From the NCBI RefSeq assembly GCF_009296025.1, contig NZ_CP045178.1, positions 1,178,001 through 1,242,000 of the forward strand: DNA of 64,000 nucleotides, in the 5' to 3' direction. The notes under the pieces are model-generated. The model was not told the DNA's origin and did no database searches. It saw only the letters and a list, made by a program, of their open reading frames with translations. How positions within the stretch are numbered: position 1 is the first letter of the stretch; each line of letters starts with the position of its first letter. Positions 41,976-52,230 of this stretch are shown piece by piece. The translations under genes were made by a program, and so were the position numbers. This stretch comes from Streptomyces tsukubensis. GTDB taxonomy: Bacteria > Actinomycetota > Actinomycetes > Streptomycetales > Streptomycetaceae.

Positions 41976-42018
41976 ACACCGAGGGGCGGACCCGTAACGC
42001 GGGTCCGCCCCTCGGTGT
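41976..42018 (+). terminator. Rho-independent terminator of bldD
   Basis: A 19-bp stem (41976-41994 with 42000-42018), a 5-nt loop and TTTTGG directly after the stem, 46 nt past the bldD stop. Confidence 0.9.
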
Positions 42019-42149
42019 TTTGGTGCCTTCCCGCGCCCTGAGGCCCGGTGTGACGAGTGCGGCCCCTGGGGCGGCCGAGAGGGGCGCGGCGCGGCCCGCA
42101 GCCCCGGAGACGGCCTCTCAGAGCCGCCGTAAGCATGGAGGTGCGGGGC

Positions 42150-42219
42150 GGGGACGCCTCGGGCCCGGCCCCCGGGGACGCCTCGGGCCCGGCGCGGGAC
42201 ATCTCCCGTGCCGGGCCCG
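42150..42219 (-). terminator. Direct repeat and hairpin downstream of nusB
   Basis: A 20-nt GGGGACGCCTCGGGCCCGGC unit is present twice (42150-42169, 42174-42193). The second copy's end pairs with 42210-42219 to give a long hairpin (42184-42219) with an inner GGGA/TCCC stem, 31 nt past the nusB stop. It is a probable terminator of the efp-nusB transcript. Confidence 0.7.
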
Positions 42220-42249
42220 ATGGCCGGCGATACCCGCGCCCGGCGGGTC

Positions 42250-42681
42250 CTACGCCTCGCGGCGCAGCGTCGGCTTCAGCTCCTTGAAGCGGCCGAGCAT
42301 GCCGTTCACGAAGGTCGGCGACTCGTCCGTGGAGAACTCCTTGGCGAGTTCGACCGCCTCGTCGATGACCACGGCGTCCGGCGTCCCGTCGACCCAGATC
42401 AGCTCGTAGGCGCCGAGCCTGAGGATATTGCGGTCGACGACCGGCATCCGGTCGAGCGTCCAGTCGACGGCGTACTGCGAGATCAGGTCGTCGATACGCG
42501 ACCGGTAACCGGCGTATCCCTCGACCAGCTCCATCGTGTACTCGCTGACCGGGGGCTGCCGGGTGTCCGTCCTGGCGTGCCTGACCCAGTCGGCGAGCAC
42601 GGTGACCACGTCGGTACCGCGCTGGTCCGCCTCGAAGAGGATCTGGAACGCCCGCTTGCGGGCCGTATTACGGGCAGCCAC
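42250..42681 (-). CDS. nusB: Transcription antitermination factor NusB
   Basis: This 143-aa protein from GTG 42681 (VAARNTARKRAFQILFEADQ) is all-helical with the usual NusB end (AVELAKEFSTDESPTFVNGMLG). It binds boxA RNA with NusE (S10) in rRNA antitermination. It starts 2 bp after the efp stop, the usual actinobacterial pair. Confidence 0.95.
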   Translation of the reverse strand: MAARNTARKRAFQILFEADQRGTDVVTVLADWVRHARTDTRQPPVSEYTMELVEGYAGYRSRIDDLISQYAVDWTLDRMPVVDRNILRLGAYELIWVDGTPDAVVIDEAVELAKEFSTDESPTFVNGMLGRFKELKPTLRREA

Positions 42682-42683
42682 GG

Positions 42684-43250
42684 TTAGCTGTTCACCCGGC
42701 CGAGGTAGTCGCCCGTGCGGGTGTCGACCTTGATCTTCTCACCGGTGGTGATGAAGAGCGGGACGGAGATCGAGTGGCCGGTCTCCAGCTCGGCGGGCTT
42801 GGTGCCACCGGTGGAGCGGTCGCCCTGAACACCGGGCTCGGTCTCGGCGATCACGAGCTCGACAGCGGCGGGCAGCTCGACGTAGAGGGGGTTGCCCTCG
42901 TACATCGCGACGACGGCCTCGAACCCCTCAAGGAGGTAGTTGGCGGCGTCGCCGACGACCTTCGGGTCGATGTGGACCTGGTCGTAGGTGTCCATGTCCA
43001 TGAAGACGAAGTACTCGCCGTCCTTGTACGAGTACTGCATACCGCGCTTGTCGACGTTGGCCGTCTCGACCTTGACGCCGGCGTTGAACGTCTTGTCGAC
43101 GACCTTGCCGGAGAGCACGTTCTTGAGCTTGGTGCGCACGAAGGCCGGGCCCTTGCCGGGCTTGACGTGCTGGAACTCGACGACGGACCAGAGCTGGCCG
43201 TTGTCGAGCTTGAGCACCATGCCGTTCTTGAGGTCGTTCGTGGAAGCCAC
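42684..43250 (-). CDS. efp: Elongation factor P
   Basis: This 188-aa protein is read from GTG 43250 ([20 protein letters not shown]), with AGGAGA ten nt upstream. Three OB-like domains are present. The tip loop [12 protein letters not shown] holds the conserved Lys that reaches the peptidyl-transferase centre. It rescues ribosomes stalled at polyproline, relevant here because several neighbours (the P-loop-NTPase at 44558, MltG) are proline-rich. It is adjacent to nusB and pepP. Confidence 0.96.
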   Translation of the reverse strand: MASTNDLKNGMVLKLDNGQLWSVVEFQHVKPGKGPAFVRTKLKNVLSGKVVDKTFNAGVKVETANVDKRGMQYSYKDGEYFVFMDMDTYDQVHIDPKVVGDAANYLLEGFEAVVAMYEGNPLYVELPAAVELVIAETEPGVQGDRSTGGTKPAELETGHSISVPLFITTGEKIKVDTRTGDYLGRVNS

Positions 43251-43336
43251 GGTTGCGGAATCTCCTGGACGATGGGTTCTCCCTCGTGCCGTCGGGGCCA
43301 CGGGGGAGCTGGTGGACGACCCAGGAGACGGCGCGC

Positions 43337-44452
43337 TCAGAGCGCGAGCAGCTCCTTGGTCGTGATGGTGAGTAGCTCGGGTCCGCCGTCCGCCTCCGGG
43401 CGGACGACAAGTGTGTCATCGATCCTGACACCGCCCCGGCCCGGGAGGTGGACCCCCGGTTCGACGGTGACCGGCACACAAGCGTCCAGTTTACCCATGG
43501 CGGCGGGAGCGAACTGCGGGTCCTCGTCGATTTCCAGTCCTACACCATGTCCCATCAGTGCGGGCAGCCCCTCCGCGTACCCCGCCGAGGTCAGCACCTG
43601 GCGGACCGCCCGGTCGACGTCCCGGCAGGCCACACCCGGCACCAGGGCCTCGCGGCCCGCCCGTTGGGCGGCGAACACCAGGTCGTACAGCTCGATCTGC
43701 CACTCCTCGGGAGCCGTCCCGATCACGAACGTACGTCCGATCTCGCAGAGGTAGCCTCGGTAGCCGGCGCCGAGACAGACGGTGAGGAAGTCGCCCTCCT
43801 CGACCCTGCGGTCGGTGGGGCGGTGCCCGGACACTCCCGCGTTGGGTCCTGTGCCGACCGAGGTCGGGAAGGCCGCCCCGTCGGCGCCGTGGTCGACGAG
43901 ACGGCGCTCCAGCTCCAGTGCGAGATGGCGTTCGGTGCGGCCCACCAGAATCGATTCGAGGAGCTCCCCGAGGGCCTGGTCGACGATCTCCGCCGCGATG
44001 CGCAGGCAGGAGATCTCCTCCTCGTCCTTGACCAGCCTGAGCTGCTCCACAGCGCGCCCGAGGTCGGTGAGGCGGAGCCCTTCCGCTGCGGAGCCGAGAG
44101 CGCGGTGCCTGGCCACGGTCAGGTCGTGCTCCTCGACCGCGATCGTCTCCGCTCCGAGGCGTACGGCGAGACCGGCCGCGGCGACGGCGGCGTCCGCGTC
44201 GGGCGCGGGCAGCAGCGTGACCCGCAGCGCCTCGTCCGGCCGTCCCTCGTCCTGCCGGCCGGTGGGCTGCCTGGCGCAGAGCAGTACGTCCTCACCGGGC
44301 TGTTCCGGGCCGAGGAAGAGGACCGCGCCCCGCGGCGCCGCTCCCGTCAGGTAGCGGACGTTGGCGGGGCGGGAGATGACGGCGGCACCGCTGCCCACCG
44401 CCGTGTACCGCTCCCTGAGCCGTTCCCTGCGTGCCGCGTACACCTCTGCCAT
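43337..44452 (-). CDS. Aminopeptidase P family (M24) protein with altered metal site
   Basis: This 371-aa protein has an N-terminal creatinase-like domain and a pita-bread M24 domain. [26 protein letters not shown] and [14 protein letters not shown] are recognisable. Of the five expected metal ligands only the His and the first Glu are kept: the first Asp (in the usual DFGA) is Cys in VCLGAGY, the second Asp (DxTRTF) is Glu in CEIGRTF, and the last Glu (RIED) is Asp in RIDD. Peptidase activity is therefore doubtful. It stands between efp and the P-loop gene, the conserved place of the pepP homologue in streptomycetes. Confidence 0.85.
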   Translation of the reverse strand: MAEVYAARRERLRERYTAVGSGAAVISRPANVRYLTGAAPRGAVLFLGPEQPGEDVLLCARQPTGRQDEGRPDEALRVTLLPAPDADAAVAAAGLAVRLGAETIAVEEHDLTVARHRALGSAAEGLRLTDLGRAVEQLRLVKDEEEISCLRIAAEIVDQALGELLESILVGRTERHLALELERRLVDHGADGAAFPTSVGTGPNAGVSGHRPTDRRVEEGDFLTVCLGAGYRGYLCEIGRTFVIGTAPEEWQIELYDLVFAAQRAGREALVPGVACRDVDRAVRQVLTSAGYAEGLPALMGHGVGLEIDEDPQFAPAAMGKLDACVPVTVEPGVHLPGRGGVRIDDTLVVRPEADGGPELLTITTKELLAL

Positions 44453-44557
44453 GGGCCGAGCCTATGAGCGGTGGCGGGCCGGGGCCGGTTCAGCGCGTCC
44501 GACCGGGCGGCGGCCGACACGAGGACACGGGACGGGCCGCCCCCGCGCCGCGCCACG

Positions 44558-45535
44558 TCACCACTGGGGAGGGCTCGCGATGGCGCGGGCCAGCACGTCG
44601 TCCAGTACGCGGGCGGTGTCGGCCACGTCGAGGTGGGAGTTGTCGATGATGGGGAGCCCCGACCCGTACCAGCCGGCCATCCGCCCGTGGATGCTGGCGA
44701 CCTCCTCGTCGGTGAGCCGGCGGTTGCCCCTGCGAGCGGCGTTGCGCTCCAGGACGATCTCCAGGCCCGGCAGGAGCACCACGGGCAGCAGGCCGGGGCC
44801 GACGTGCCGCTTCCAGCCGCCGAGCCCCACCACGGGGCGGTCGGGGAAGACCGCGTCGTCGAGGATGCAGGAGATCCCGTTGGCGAGGAAGTTGCGGGCC
44901 GCGAAACCGCAGGTGCGGCGGGCCAGCCGGTACTGCGCCTCCGAGTGGTCGTTCCACCCGGTCTGCGGGTCGGCGAAGCCCGAGTGCACCCATTCGCGTA
45001 CGTCGTCGAGGCTGATGTGGGCCGTGGGGACGCCCCTGCGCGCCGCCCAGTGCTTGGCGACGGTGGTCTTGCCCGCGCCCGCGGGACCGATGAGCAGGAC
45101 GGCGAGGGTGGTGGCGCCCGTGTCGGCGTGGCCTGGGCCCTGCGGCGGTCTCGGCATGGCGACAGGCCCGCCGGGCGGGAGCTGTACGTGCCCGGTGGTG
45201 TCGGGGACGGGCGGGACCCGGGGCGGGGGCGGGCCGGGTGGCGCCGGGGCATGGTGGTGCGGGGCGGGCCCGGGGTTGGCGGGAGGCCCAGGGTGACGCG
45301 GAACGGGAGCCGGGGCGCCGGGCGGCGGCGGCAGATGTCCCGCGGCCGGCGGCGGCCCGCCGTTCCCGCCGGGTGGCGGCAGCGCGCTGCCGGGCGGCGG
45401 TGGAGGGCCGCCGTGCGGCGGCGGCTGCTGGTCGGCCGTCCATATCGGGTAGGGAACCGGCGGGGGGCCGGAGGGGAGCTGGGCGTGACGCCACCCTTCG
45501 GGCGGCGGCGGCTCGGACCCCGCTGCGTGATGCAT
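44558..45535 (-). CDS. Proline-rich P-loop kinase-like (AAA_33) protein
   Basis: This protein is 325 aa from ATG 45535 (GGAG nine nt upstream). Residues about 1-130 are very rich in Pro, Gly and His and probably disordered. The C-terminal 190 residues form a nucleotide-kinase-like domain: Walker A LLIGPAGAGKTTVAKHWA, ISLDDVREWVHSG, CILDDAVFPDRP and a lid with RNAARRGNRRLTDEE. It resembles zeta-toxin/AAA_33 type small-molecule kinases; the substrate is unknown. An upstream in-frame segment, KFLPPGASRLYETEWHR, looks protein-like but has no clear start, so the true N-terminus may be longer. It is located between pepP and aroB. Confidence 0.7.
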   Translation of the reverse strand: MHHAAGSEPPPPEGWRHAQLPSGPPPVPYPIWTADQQPPPHGGPPPPPGSALPPPGGNGGPPPAAGHLPPPPGAPAPVPRHPGPPANPGPAPHHHAPAPPGPPPPRVPPVPDTTGHVQLPPGGPVAMPRPPQGPGHADTGATTLAVLLIGPAGAGKTTVAKHWAARRGVPTAHISLDDVREWVHSGFADPQTGWNDHSEAQYRLARRTCGFAARNFLANGISCILDDAVFPDRPVVGLGGWKRHVGPGLLPVVLLPGLEIVLERNAARRGNRRLTDEEVASIHGRMAGWYGSGLPIIDNSHLDVADTARVLDDVLARAIASPPQW

Positions 45536-45934
45536 CCGGTGCCACTCCGTCTCGTACAGGCGACTGGCGCCGGGCGGAAGGAACTTGGGCCTGCCCCCGG
45601 CTTTCGGCGCGGGAGGCTTCCCCGCCGTTATCGAACGGTACAGTCCCCGGCCGCTGTTGTGTGAAACAGCCGGGACCGTACGGACGCCGGGGCCCGCCGG
45701 GGCCGGTCGTTCCCGATGAGGTGGCCGCTGAGGGCTTTTCCTTGTCGGGCCGGGCGGGCACGGGCCCTGACCACGCCGCTGCCGCGGACCTCCGCGACCG
45801 TCGGCCGCCGTCGCGGGCACCCCGGAGGTTGCCCGCGCCCGGCACCCGGTGCCGTGCGGCCTACGGTCGCCGTGTCCCCGCCTCCGCACCCGAAGGCGGG
45901 GACGCGGAGGCGCGGAGACACGGAGGCGGGTGGG
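45536..45934. other. Intergenic region between aroB and the P-loop gene
   Basis: This 399-bp stretch is GC-rich. It contains the aroB terminator hairpin and perhaps the promoter or N-terminal extension of the P-loop gene; nothing else was recognised. Confidence 0.5.
45874..45903. terminator. Hairpin after aroB
   Basis: GTCCCCGCCT (45874-45883) pairs with AGGCGGGGAC (45894-45903) around a 10-nt loop, 31 nt past the aroB stop. Confidence 0.7.
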
Positions 45935-47555
<1,621 letters not shown>

Positions 47556-47559
<4 letters not shown>

Positions 47560-48740
47560 CGGATCTGGAGGTTGTCGAGGTAGGAACCGACGTTACGGCG
47601 GGTCTCGGGAACACTGTCCCCGCCGAACTTCTCGGCCACCGCGTCCGCCAGCACCAGCGCCACCATCGCCTCCGCGACGATCCCCGCCGCGGGTACCGCG
47701 CACACGTCGGAACGCTGGTGATGTGCCTGCGTCGCCTCACCGGTCGCCACATCCACCGTCGCCAGGGCACGCGGCACCGTGGCGATCGGCTTCATCGCGG
47801 CCCGCACGCGCAGCAGCTCACCCGTGGTCAGCCCGCCCTCGGTCCCGCCGGAGCGGCCCGACGTGCGCCGGATACCGTCCTCGGTGCGCACGATCTCGTC
47901 GTGCGCCTGCGAACCGGGCACCCGTGCCAGGTCGAAACCGTCGCCGACCTCCACGCCCTTGATGGCCTGGATGCCCATGAGGGCGGCGGCGAGCCGCGCG
48001 TCCAGCCTGCGGTCCCAGTGGACATGCGAACCGAGCCCCACCGGCACGCCGTAGGCCAGTACCTCGACCACGCCGCCGAGGGTGTCGCCGTCCTTGTGGG
48101 CCTGGTCGATCTCCTCGACCATGGCCCGGCTCGCGTCCGGGTCGAGACAGCGCACGGGGTCGGCGTCGAGCCGCTCCACGTCGCCGGGGACCGGGTACAC
48201 ACCGTACGGCGCCTTGGCCGAGGCCAGCTCCGTCACGTGGCTGACGATCTCGATCCCGGCGGTCTCCCGCAGGTACGAACGGGCGACCGCGCCCAGGGCG
48301 ACCCTGGCCGCCGTCTCCCGCGCCGAGGCGCGCTCAAGGACCGGCCGGGCCTCGGCGAATCCGTACTTCTGCATCCCCGCGAGGTCGGCGTGGCCGGGGC
48401 GCGGACGCGTCAGCGGAGCGTTGCGCGCGGACTCCGCCAGCACGGCCGGATCCACGGGATCGGCCGACATGACCTTCTCCCACTTCGGCCACTCCGTGTT
48501 GCCGACCATGACCGCGACCGGCGAACCCATCGTCAGGCCGTGCCTGACCCCGCCGAGGAAGGTGACCTCGTCACGCTCGAACTTCATCCGCGCGCCGCGC
48601 CCATAGCCCAGCCGGCGCCGCGCGAGGTGGTCGGCGACCATGTCTGTGGTGATCGGCACGCCGGCGGGAAGACCCTCCAGCGTCGCCACGAGTGCGGGTC
48701 CGTGCGACTCCCCCGCGGTCAGCCAACGCAGCCTGCTCAA
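47556..48740 (-). CDS. aroC: Chorismate synthase
   Basis: This 394-aa protein starts at TTG 48740 ([19 protein letters not shown]). [21 protein letters not shown] and the [14 protein letters not shown] segment are the FMN/EPSP-binding signatures. It makes chorismate. The 263 bp upstream of the gene probably carries a promoter for aroC-aroK-aroB. The rare TTG start may lower expression. Confidence 0.96.
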
Positions 48741-49003
48741 CGGTGCTCCTCCTGCTCGCGCGCTGAAACTGCAGCGGCGCGACCGGGTGCGCGGCCCTGG
48801 CCCGCCGTCCCCGATCCTCCCATGCCGCCGTACGGCACCGGCGTCCTGTCCGGCCCCCGGACGCGGATTCCGCCGCGCGTGGCGGAGGGCGGCCGTGGAG
48901 GAGTACGCACCGCGGCCGCGAACAGGCCACGCCCGTAACGGAACCGCCCGCGCGAAGGCCCCGTCCCGTGCGATCTGTCACATCCGCCGGCCGGTGTCAG
49001 CCG

Positions 49004-49852
49004 TTACCGCAGCGCGTCGAGCCCCGCCTGCCGCATCGCGGCCAGGGGCGAACGCGAATCGCCCGTGAACAGCCCGAACTGGTGGACGGCCTGATGGACG
49101 AGGAGGTCGAGTCCGCTGAGCACCGCTCCGCCCCGCTGCTGCCACGCGGCGGCGAGCGCTGTGGGCCAGGGGTCGTACAGCACATCGAAGAGGGTGCCGA
49201 CCTCGGACGGCAGCCGCTCCTTCAGCGTGTCCGTGGCGCCCTTCGGCGTGGTGGCGACGACGAGCGGGCTCTCGAAGGCGGCCTGCGCCTGCGACCAGTC
49301 GACGGTCTTGACGTTGACGCCGAGACGTTCGCCCCATCCCCGCATCTCGGCCGCCCTGGCCTCGCTGCGTACGTACGCGACGATGTCCTGGACACCGAGC
49401 CCGGAGAGGGCGGCCACGGCGGAGGACGCCGTCGCTCCCGCTCCCAGGATCGAGGCGCTGTCCACCGCCCCTACCCCGGACTCCCGCAGGGCGGCCACGA
49501 GTCCGGGGATGTCGGTGTTGTCGCCGATCCGCCGCCCATCGCCGGTGAGGACGACCGTGTTGACGGCCTCCACCGAGGCCGCCGTGTCGCTGATCTCGTC
49601 CAGCAGCGGCATCACCGCGCGCTTGAGCGGCATGGTCAGGGACAGCCCCGCCCACTCGGGGCCGAGCCCTTCGAGGAAGCCGGGCAGGGCCTCCTCGTCG
49701 ATCTCGAAGCGGTCGTAGGACCACGCGCCGAGCCCGAGGGCGGCGAACGCCGCCCGGTGCAGGACAGGGGAGAGCGAATGGGCGATGGGCGAGCCGAGGA
49801 CGGCGGCGCGTCGCGGGCCGGCGGGCTCGGTCGCCCTAGTTCTGTCGGTCAT
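49004..49852 (-). CDS. aroE: Shikimate dehydrogenase
   Basis: This 282-aa protein has a shikimate-binding N-terminal domain (LGSPIAHSLSPVLHRAAF; SLTMPLKRAVMPL with catalytic Lys) and an NADP-binding Rossmann domain with ILGAGATASSAVAAL. The C-terminal signature GLDLLVHQAVHQFGLFTG is present. It reduces 3-dehydroshikimate to shikimate. The start lies inside the last 17 nt of mltG, so they are probably co-translated. Confidence 0.94.
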   Translation of the reverse strand: MTDRTRATEPAGPRRAAVLGSPIAHSLSPVLHRAAFAALGLGAWSYDRFEIDEEALPGFLEGLGPEWAGLSLTMPLKRAVMPLLDEISDTAASVEAVNTVVLTGDGRRIGDNTDIPGLVAALRESGVGAVDSASILGAGATASSAVAALSGLGVQDIVAYVRSEARAAEMRGWGERLGVNVKTVDWSQAQAAFESPLVVATTPKGATDTLKERLPSEVGTLFDVLYDPWPTALAAAWQQRGGAVLSGLDLLVHQAVHQFGLFTGDSRSPLAAMRQAGLDALR

Positions 49853-51638
49853 TGAATTCCCGCACCAGCTTGTCGTGCTCCGCCAGGGTCTTGGCGAATT
49901 CGGTCTTGTCGCCGTCGACGGAGACGAAGAACATCCAGTGACCCGCGTCGGGGTGGATGGCCGCGTTCAGTGCTTCCTCACCAGGATTGCTGATCGGCCC
50001 CGGCGGAAGTCCCTTGTTGACGTACGTGTTGTACGGGTCGTTGAAACTCCGGATCTCCGCGACCGAGATATTGATCTTGCTCTGCTTCTTCGCGTAATTG
50101 TAGGTGGAGTCGAATTCGAGCTTCTGATTGGTGACCATGTTGGACGTCTTGAGGCGGTTGTAGACGACCGCGGCCATCTTCTTGAAGTCCTCATGAGTCT
50201 TGCCCTCGGCCTGCACGAGGCTGCCTACGGTAAGGACGTCGAGCGGGTCGTCGAGATGCAGCTTCTTGGCCTTGCCCGCCAGATCGAATTCGGTGAACTG
50301 CTGGTTGGCCTCTTCGACCATCCGCTTGAGGACCTCACCCGGCTTCTCGTCCTTGTCGACCGGATAGCTCGACGGGTAGAGGAACCCTTCCAACGGGTCC
50401 TTGATGTCCTCGTGGGAGTCCGCCCATTTGGGCAGGCCGAATTTCTTCCAGTCCGACTTGGCGACCTCGGCGGTCGTGCCTTTTTTGAGTGCGAGCCGTT
50501 TGTCGATCTGCTCGTACACCCAGGAGCTGCGGGCACCCTCGGGCACGATGAGGTTGTTTCGGCTCTTCGGGTTCAGCATGAGTTCGACGGCGCTCGCCGC
50601 GGACATCTTCTTCTGCATGGAGTAGACGCCGGGCTGAATCGTCTTGCCCTTGGGATTGCTCTGCTGCGCGGCGACGAAAGCGTCCGAACTCTTGACAACG
50701 CCTTTGTCCCTGAGCCGGTTGGCGATGTCGTAGCCGACGGCGTCCCTGGGGATCACCACCGTCACAACGCTGCCGTTACCGGAGCCCGAGAAGTCCTCTG
50801 CCGGGCCGAAGCGGGCATCCCAGAACTGGTACCCGTAATAAGCGACAGCGCCACCGCCGCCGAGCAGGACGACCGAGACCACCAGACAGGCGCAGCCGCT
50901 GCGGCGCTTTTTCGGCTTGCCGCCGCGTCCTTTGCCGCGGCCGCGCCGGTCGGATTCCTCTTCCTCCGTGTCCCGGCCGTCGTCACCGTCGCTCGCGAAG
51001 AACGCGTGTTCGGGTTCGTTCGGTTCCGGGTCCCAGTCGTGGCCCTGCTCGGGCACGGTTCTTCGTCGTCCGGGCGGCTCGGGCGGCGGGTACGCCTCGG
51101 GGGTGCCGTACGGGTCGGGGCCCTCTGCCTCATAGGCCGTGGGCTGGTTGCCGTACGGGTCGAGGGGGTCGGAGTGGAAGGGGATCTGCTGATTACCGGT
51201 GTCCCAGCCACCGCCCAGGGGCTGTCCGCCCTGATAGGGCTGCTGCTGACCACCCTGGTACGGCTGCTGGCCGCCCTCGTGCTGGGCCTGGCTGTACGGA
51301 TCCCCGTACGACTGCTGCCCGTACGGGGCCTGTCCCTGCCCGCCATGACCCTGCTGGCCGTAGTTCTGCTGGTCATAGCCCTGCTGGTATCCCTGCGGGC
51401 CATAACCCTGCTGCTCGTACCCGGGCTGCTGGTTCCCTGGGGGCGGCGCCTGGTTCCAGTCGGAGTGCTGGACCGGCTGCTGCTGAGGGTGCTGCTGCGT
51501 CTGCGGGTAGTACTGCTGTTGGCCGCCGTAGGGGGCGTTCTCTCCGGGGGCATACTGCTGCCCCCACCCCTGGTCCCCGTACAAGGGGTCCTCGGGATGC
51601 CATGGTTCGGAGCCCTGGCCCCGGCCATACTCAGTCAT
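49836..51638 (-). CDS. mltG: Endolytic murein transglycosylase MltG (YceG-like)
   Basis: This 600-aa protein is read from ATG 51638 (MTEYGRGQGSEPWHPEDPLY). The cytoplasmic N-terminal about 200 residues are Gln/Tyr/Gly-rich (YGQQ and QQPYQGG repeats) and disordered; an acidic/basic stretch (EEEESDRRGRGKGRGGKP) comes next. The single transmembrane helix is CACLVVSVVLLGGGGAVAYY. The periplasmic-side YceG domain has the catalytic-Glu motif GSLVQAEGKT and NPYNTYVNKGLPPGPISNPG-type end residues. It cuts nascent glycan strands to end peptidoglycan polymers. The conserved cluster is alaS-ruvX-mltG-aroE. Confidence 0.93.
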   Translation of the reverse strand: MTEYGRGQGSEPWHPEDPLYGDQGWGQQYAPGENAPYGGQQQYYPQTQQHPQQQPVQHSDWNQAPPPGNQQPGYEQQGYGPQGYQQGYDQQNYGQQGHGGQGQAPYGQQSYGDPYSQAQHEGGQQPYQGGQQQPYQGGQPLGGGWDTGNQQIPFHSDPLDPYGNQPTAYEAEGPDPYGTPEAYPPPEPPGRRRTVPEQGHDWDPEPNEPEHAFFASDGDDGRDTEEEESDRRGRGKGRGGKPKKRRSGCACLVVSVVLLGGGGAVAYYGYQFWDARFGPAEDFSGSGNGSVVTVVIPRDAVGYDIANRLRDKGVVKSSDAFVAAQQSNPKGKTIQPGVYSMQKKMSAASAVELMLNPKSRNNLIVPEGARSSWVYEQIDKRLALKKGTTAEVAKSDWKKFGLPKWADSHEDIKDPLEGFLYPSSYPVDKDEKPGEVLKRMVEEANQQFTEFDLAGKAKKLHLDDPLDVLTVGSLVQAEGKTHEDFKKMAAVVYNRLKTSNMVTNQKLEFDSTYNYAKKQSKINISVAEIRSFNDPYNTYVNKGLPPGPISNPGEEALNAAIHPDAGHWMFFVSVDGDKTEFAKTLAEHDKLVREFNDRQN

Positions 51639-51760
51639 CGATCCCCTAGGGCCGCGAGGCGGACGACCGCGGTGCTGTGGCACGGCACCCGGTCCGCCTC
51701 TTTACTGTGCGGCGGCTGTTCGAACACCGCCGCATCGCGCGGAACGTTACCGTACCGCGA

Positions 51761-52225
51761 TCAGATGACCACTTCGACGCCCTCGCCAGGAGCCGCTCCA
51801 GATATACGTTCCGACTCAAGCGCGCTCTGGAGAATAATCACAGCGGCCGCCTGATCAATGACGGACCTGCCCTTTTTGGATCTCACGCCGGAGGCGCGCA
51901 GCCCCTGACTGGCCGTCACCGTCGTCATCCGCTCGTCGACGAGCCTCACCGGAACGGGCGCGGCCAGCCGTGCGAGCTCCTGGGCGAAACCACGGACCTT
52001 GACCGCGGCGGGCCCCTCGCCGCCGTTGAGCGAGCGAGGGAGCCCCACCACGAGTTCGATCGGTTCGTACTCCTCGACGAGCGCTTTCAGCCGCCGGTGG
52101 GCCGCGGGGACGTCACGTCCCTGTACGGTCTCCACCGGCGTGGCGAGAACCCCGTCGGGGTCGCACGAGGCGACCCCGATCCTGGCGTCACCCACATCGA
52201 TCGCGAGACGGCGTCCGCGGCGCAC
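51761..52225 (-). CDS. ruvX: RuvX/YqgF-type pre-16S rRNA nuclease
   Basis: This 154-aa protein from GTG 52225 has the RNase H fold: LAIDVGDARIGVASCD (first acid), VVGLPRSLNG, LVDERMTTVTA and IDQAAAVIILQ. It is the putative Holliday-junction resolvase, with shown 16S rRNA 5' processing activity in E. coli. It lies 5 bp after alaS and 122 bp before mltG. Confidence 0.94.
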   Translation of the reverse strand: MRRGRRLAIDVGDARIGVASCDPDGVLATPVETVQGRDVPAAHRRLKALVEEYEPIELVVGLPRSLNGGEGPAAVKVRGFAQELARLAAPVPVRLVDERMTTVTASQGLRASGVRSKKGRSVIDQAAAVIILQSALESERISGAAPGEGVEVVI

Positions 52226-52230
52226 CGCCG

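Noticed and set aside
49785-51854. Leu/Val-rich plus-strand frame resembling a membrane protein
   Set aside because: It is antisense to the Gln-rich N-terminus of mltG; the apparent hydrophobic runs come from CTG/GTG antisense of CAG/CAC repeats.
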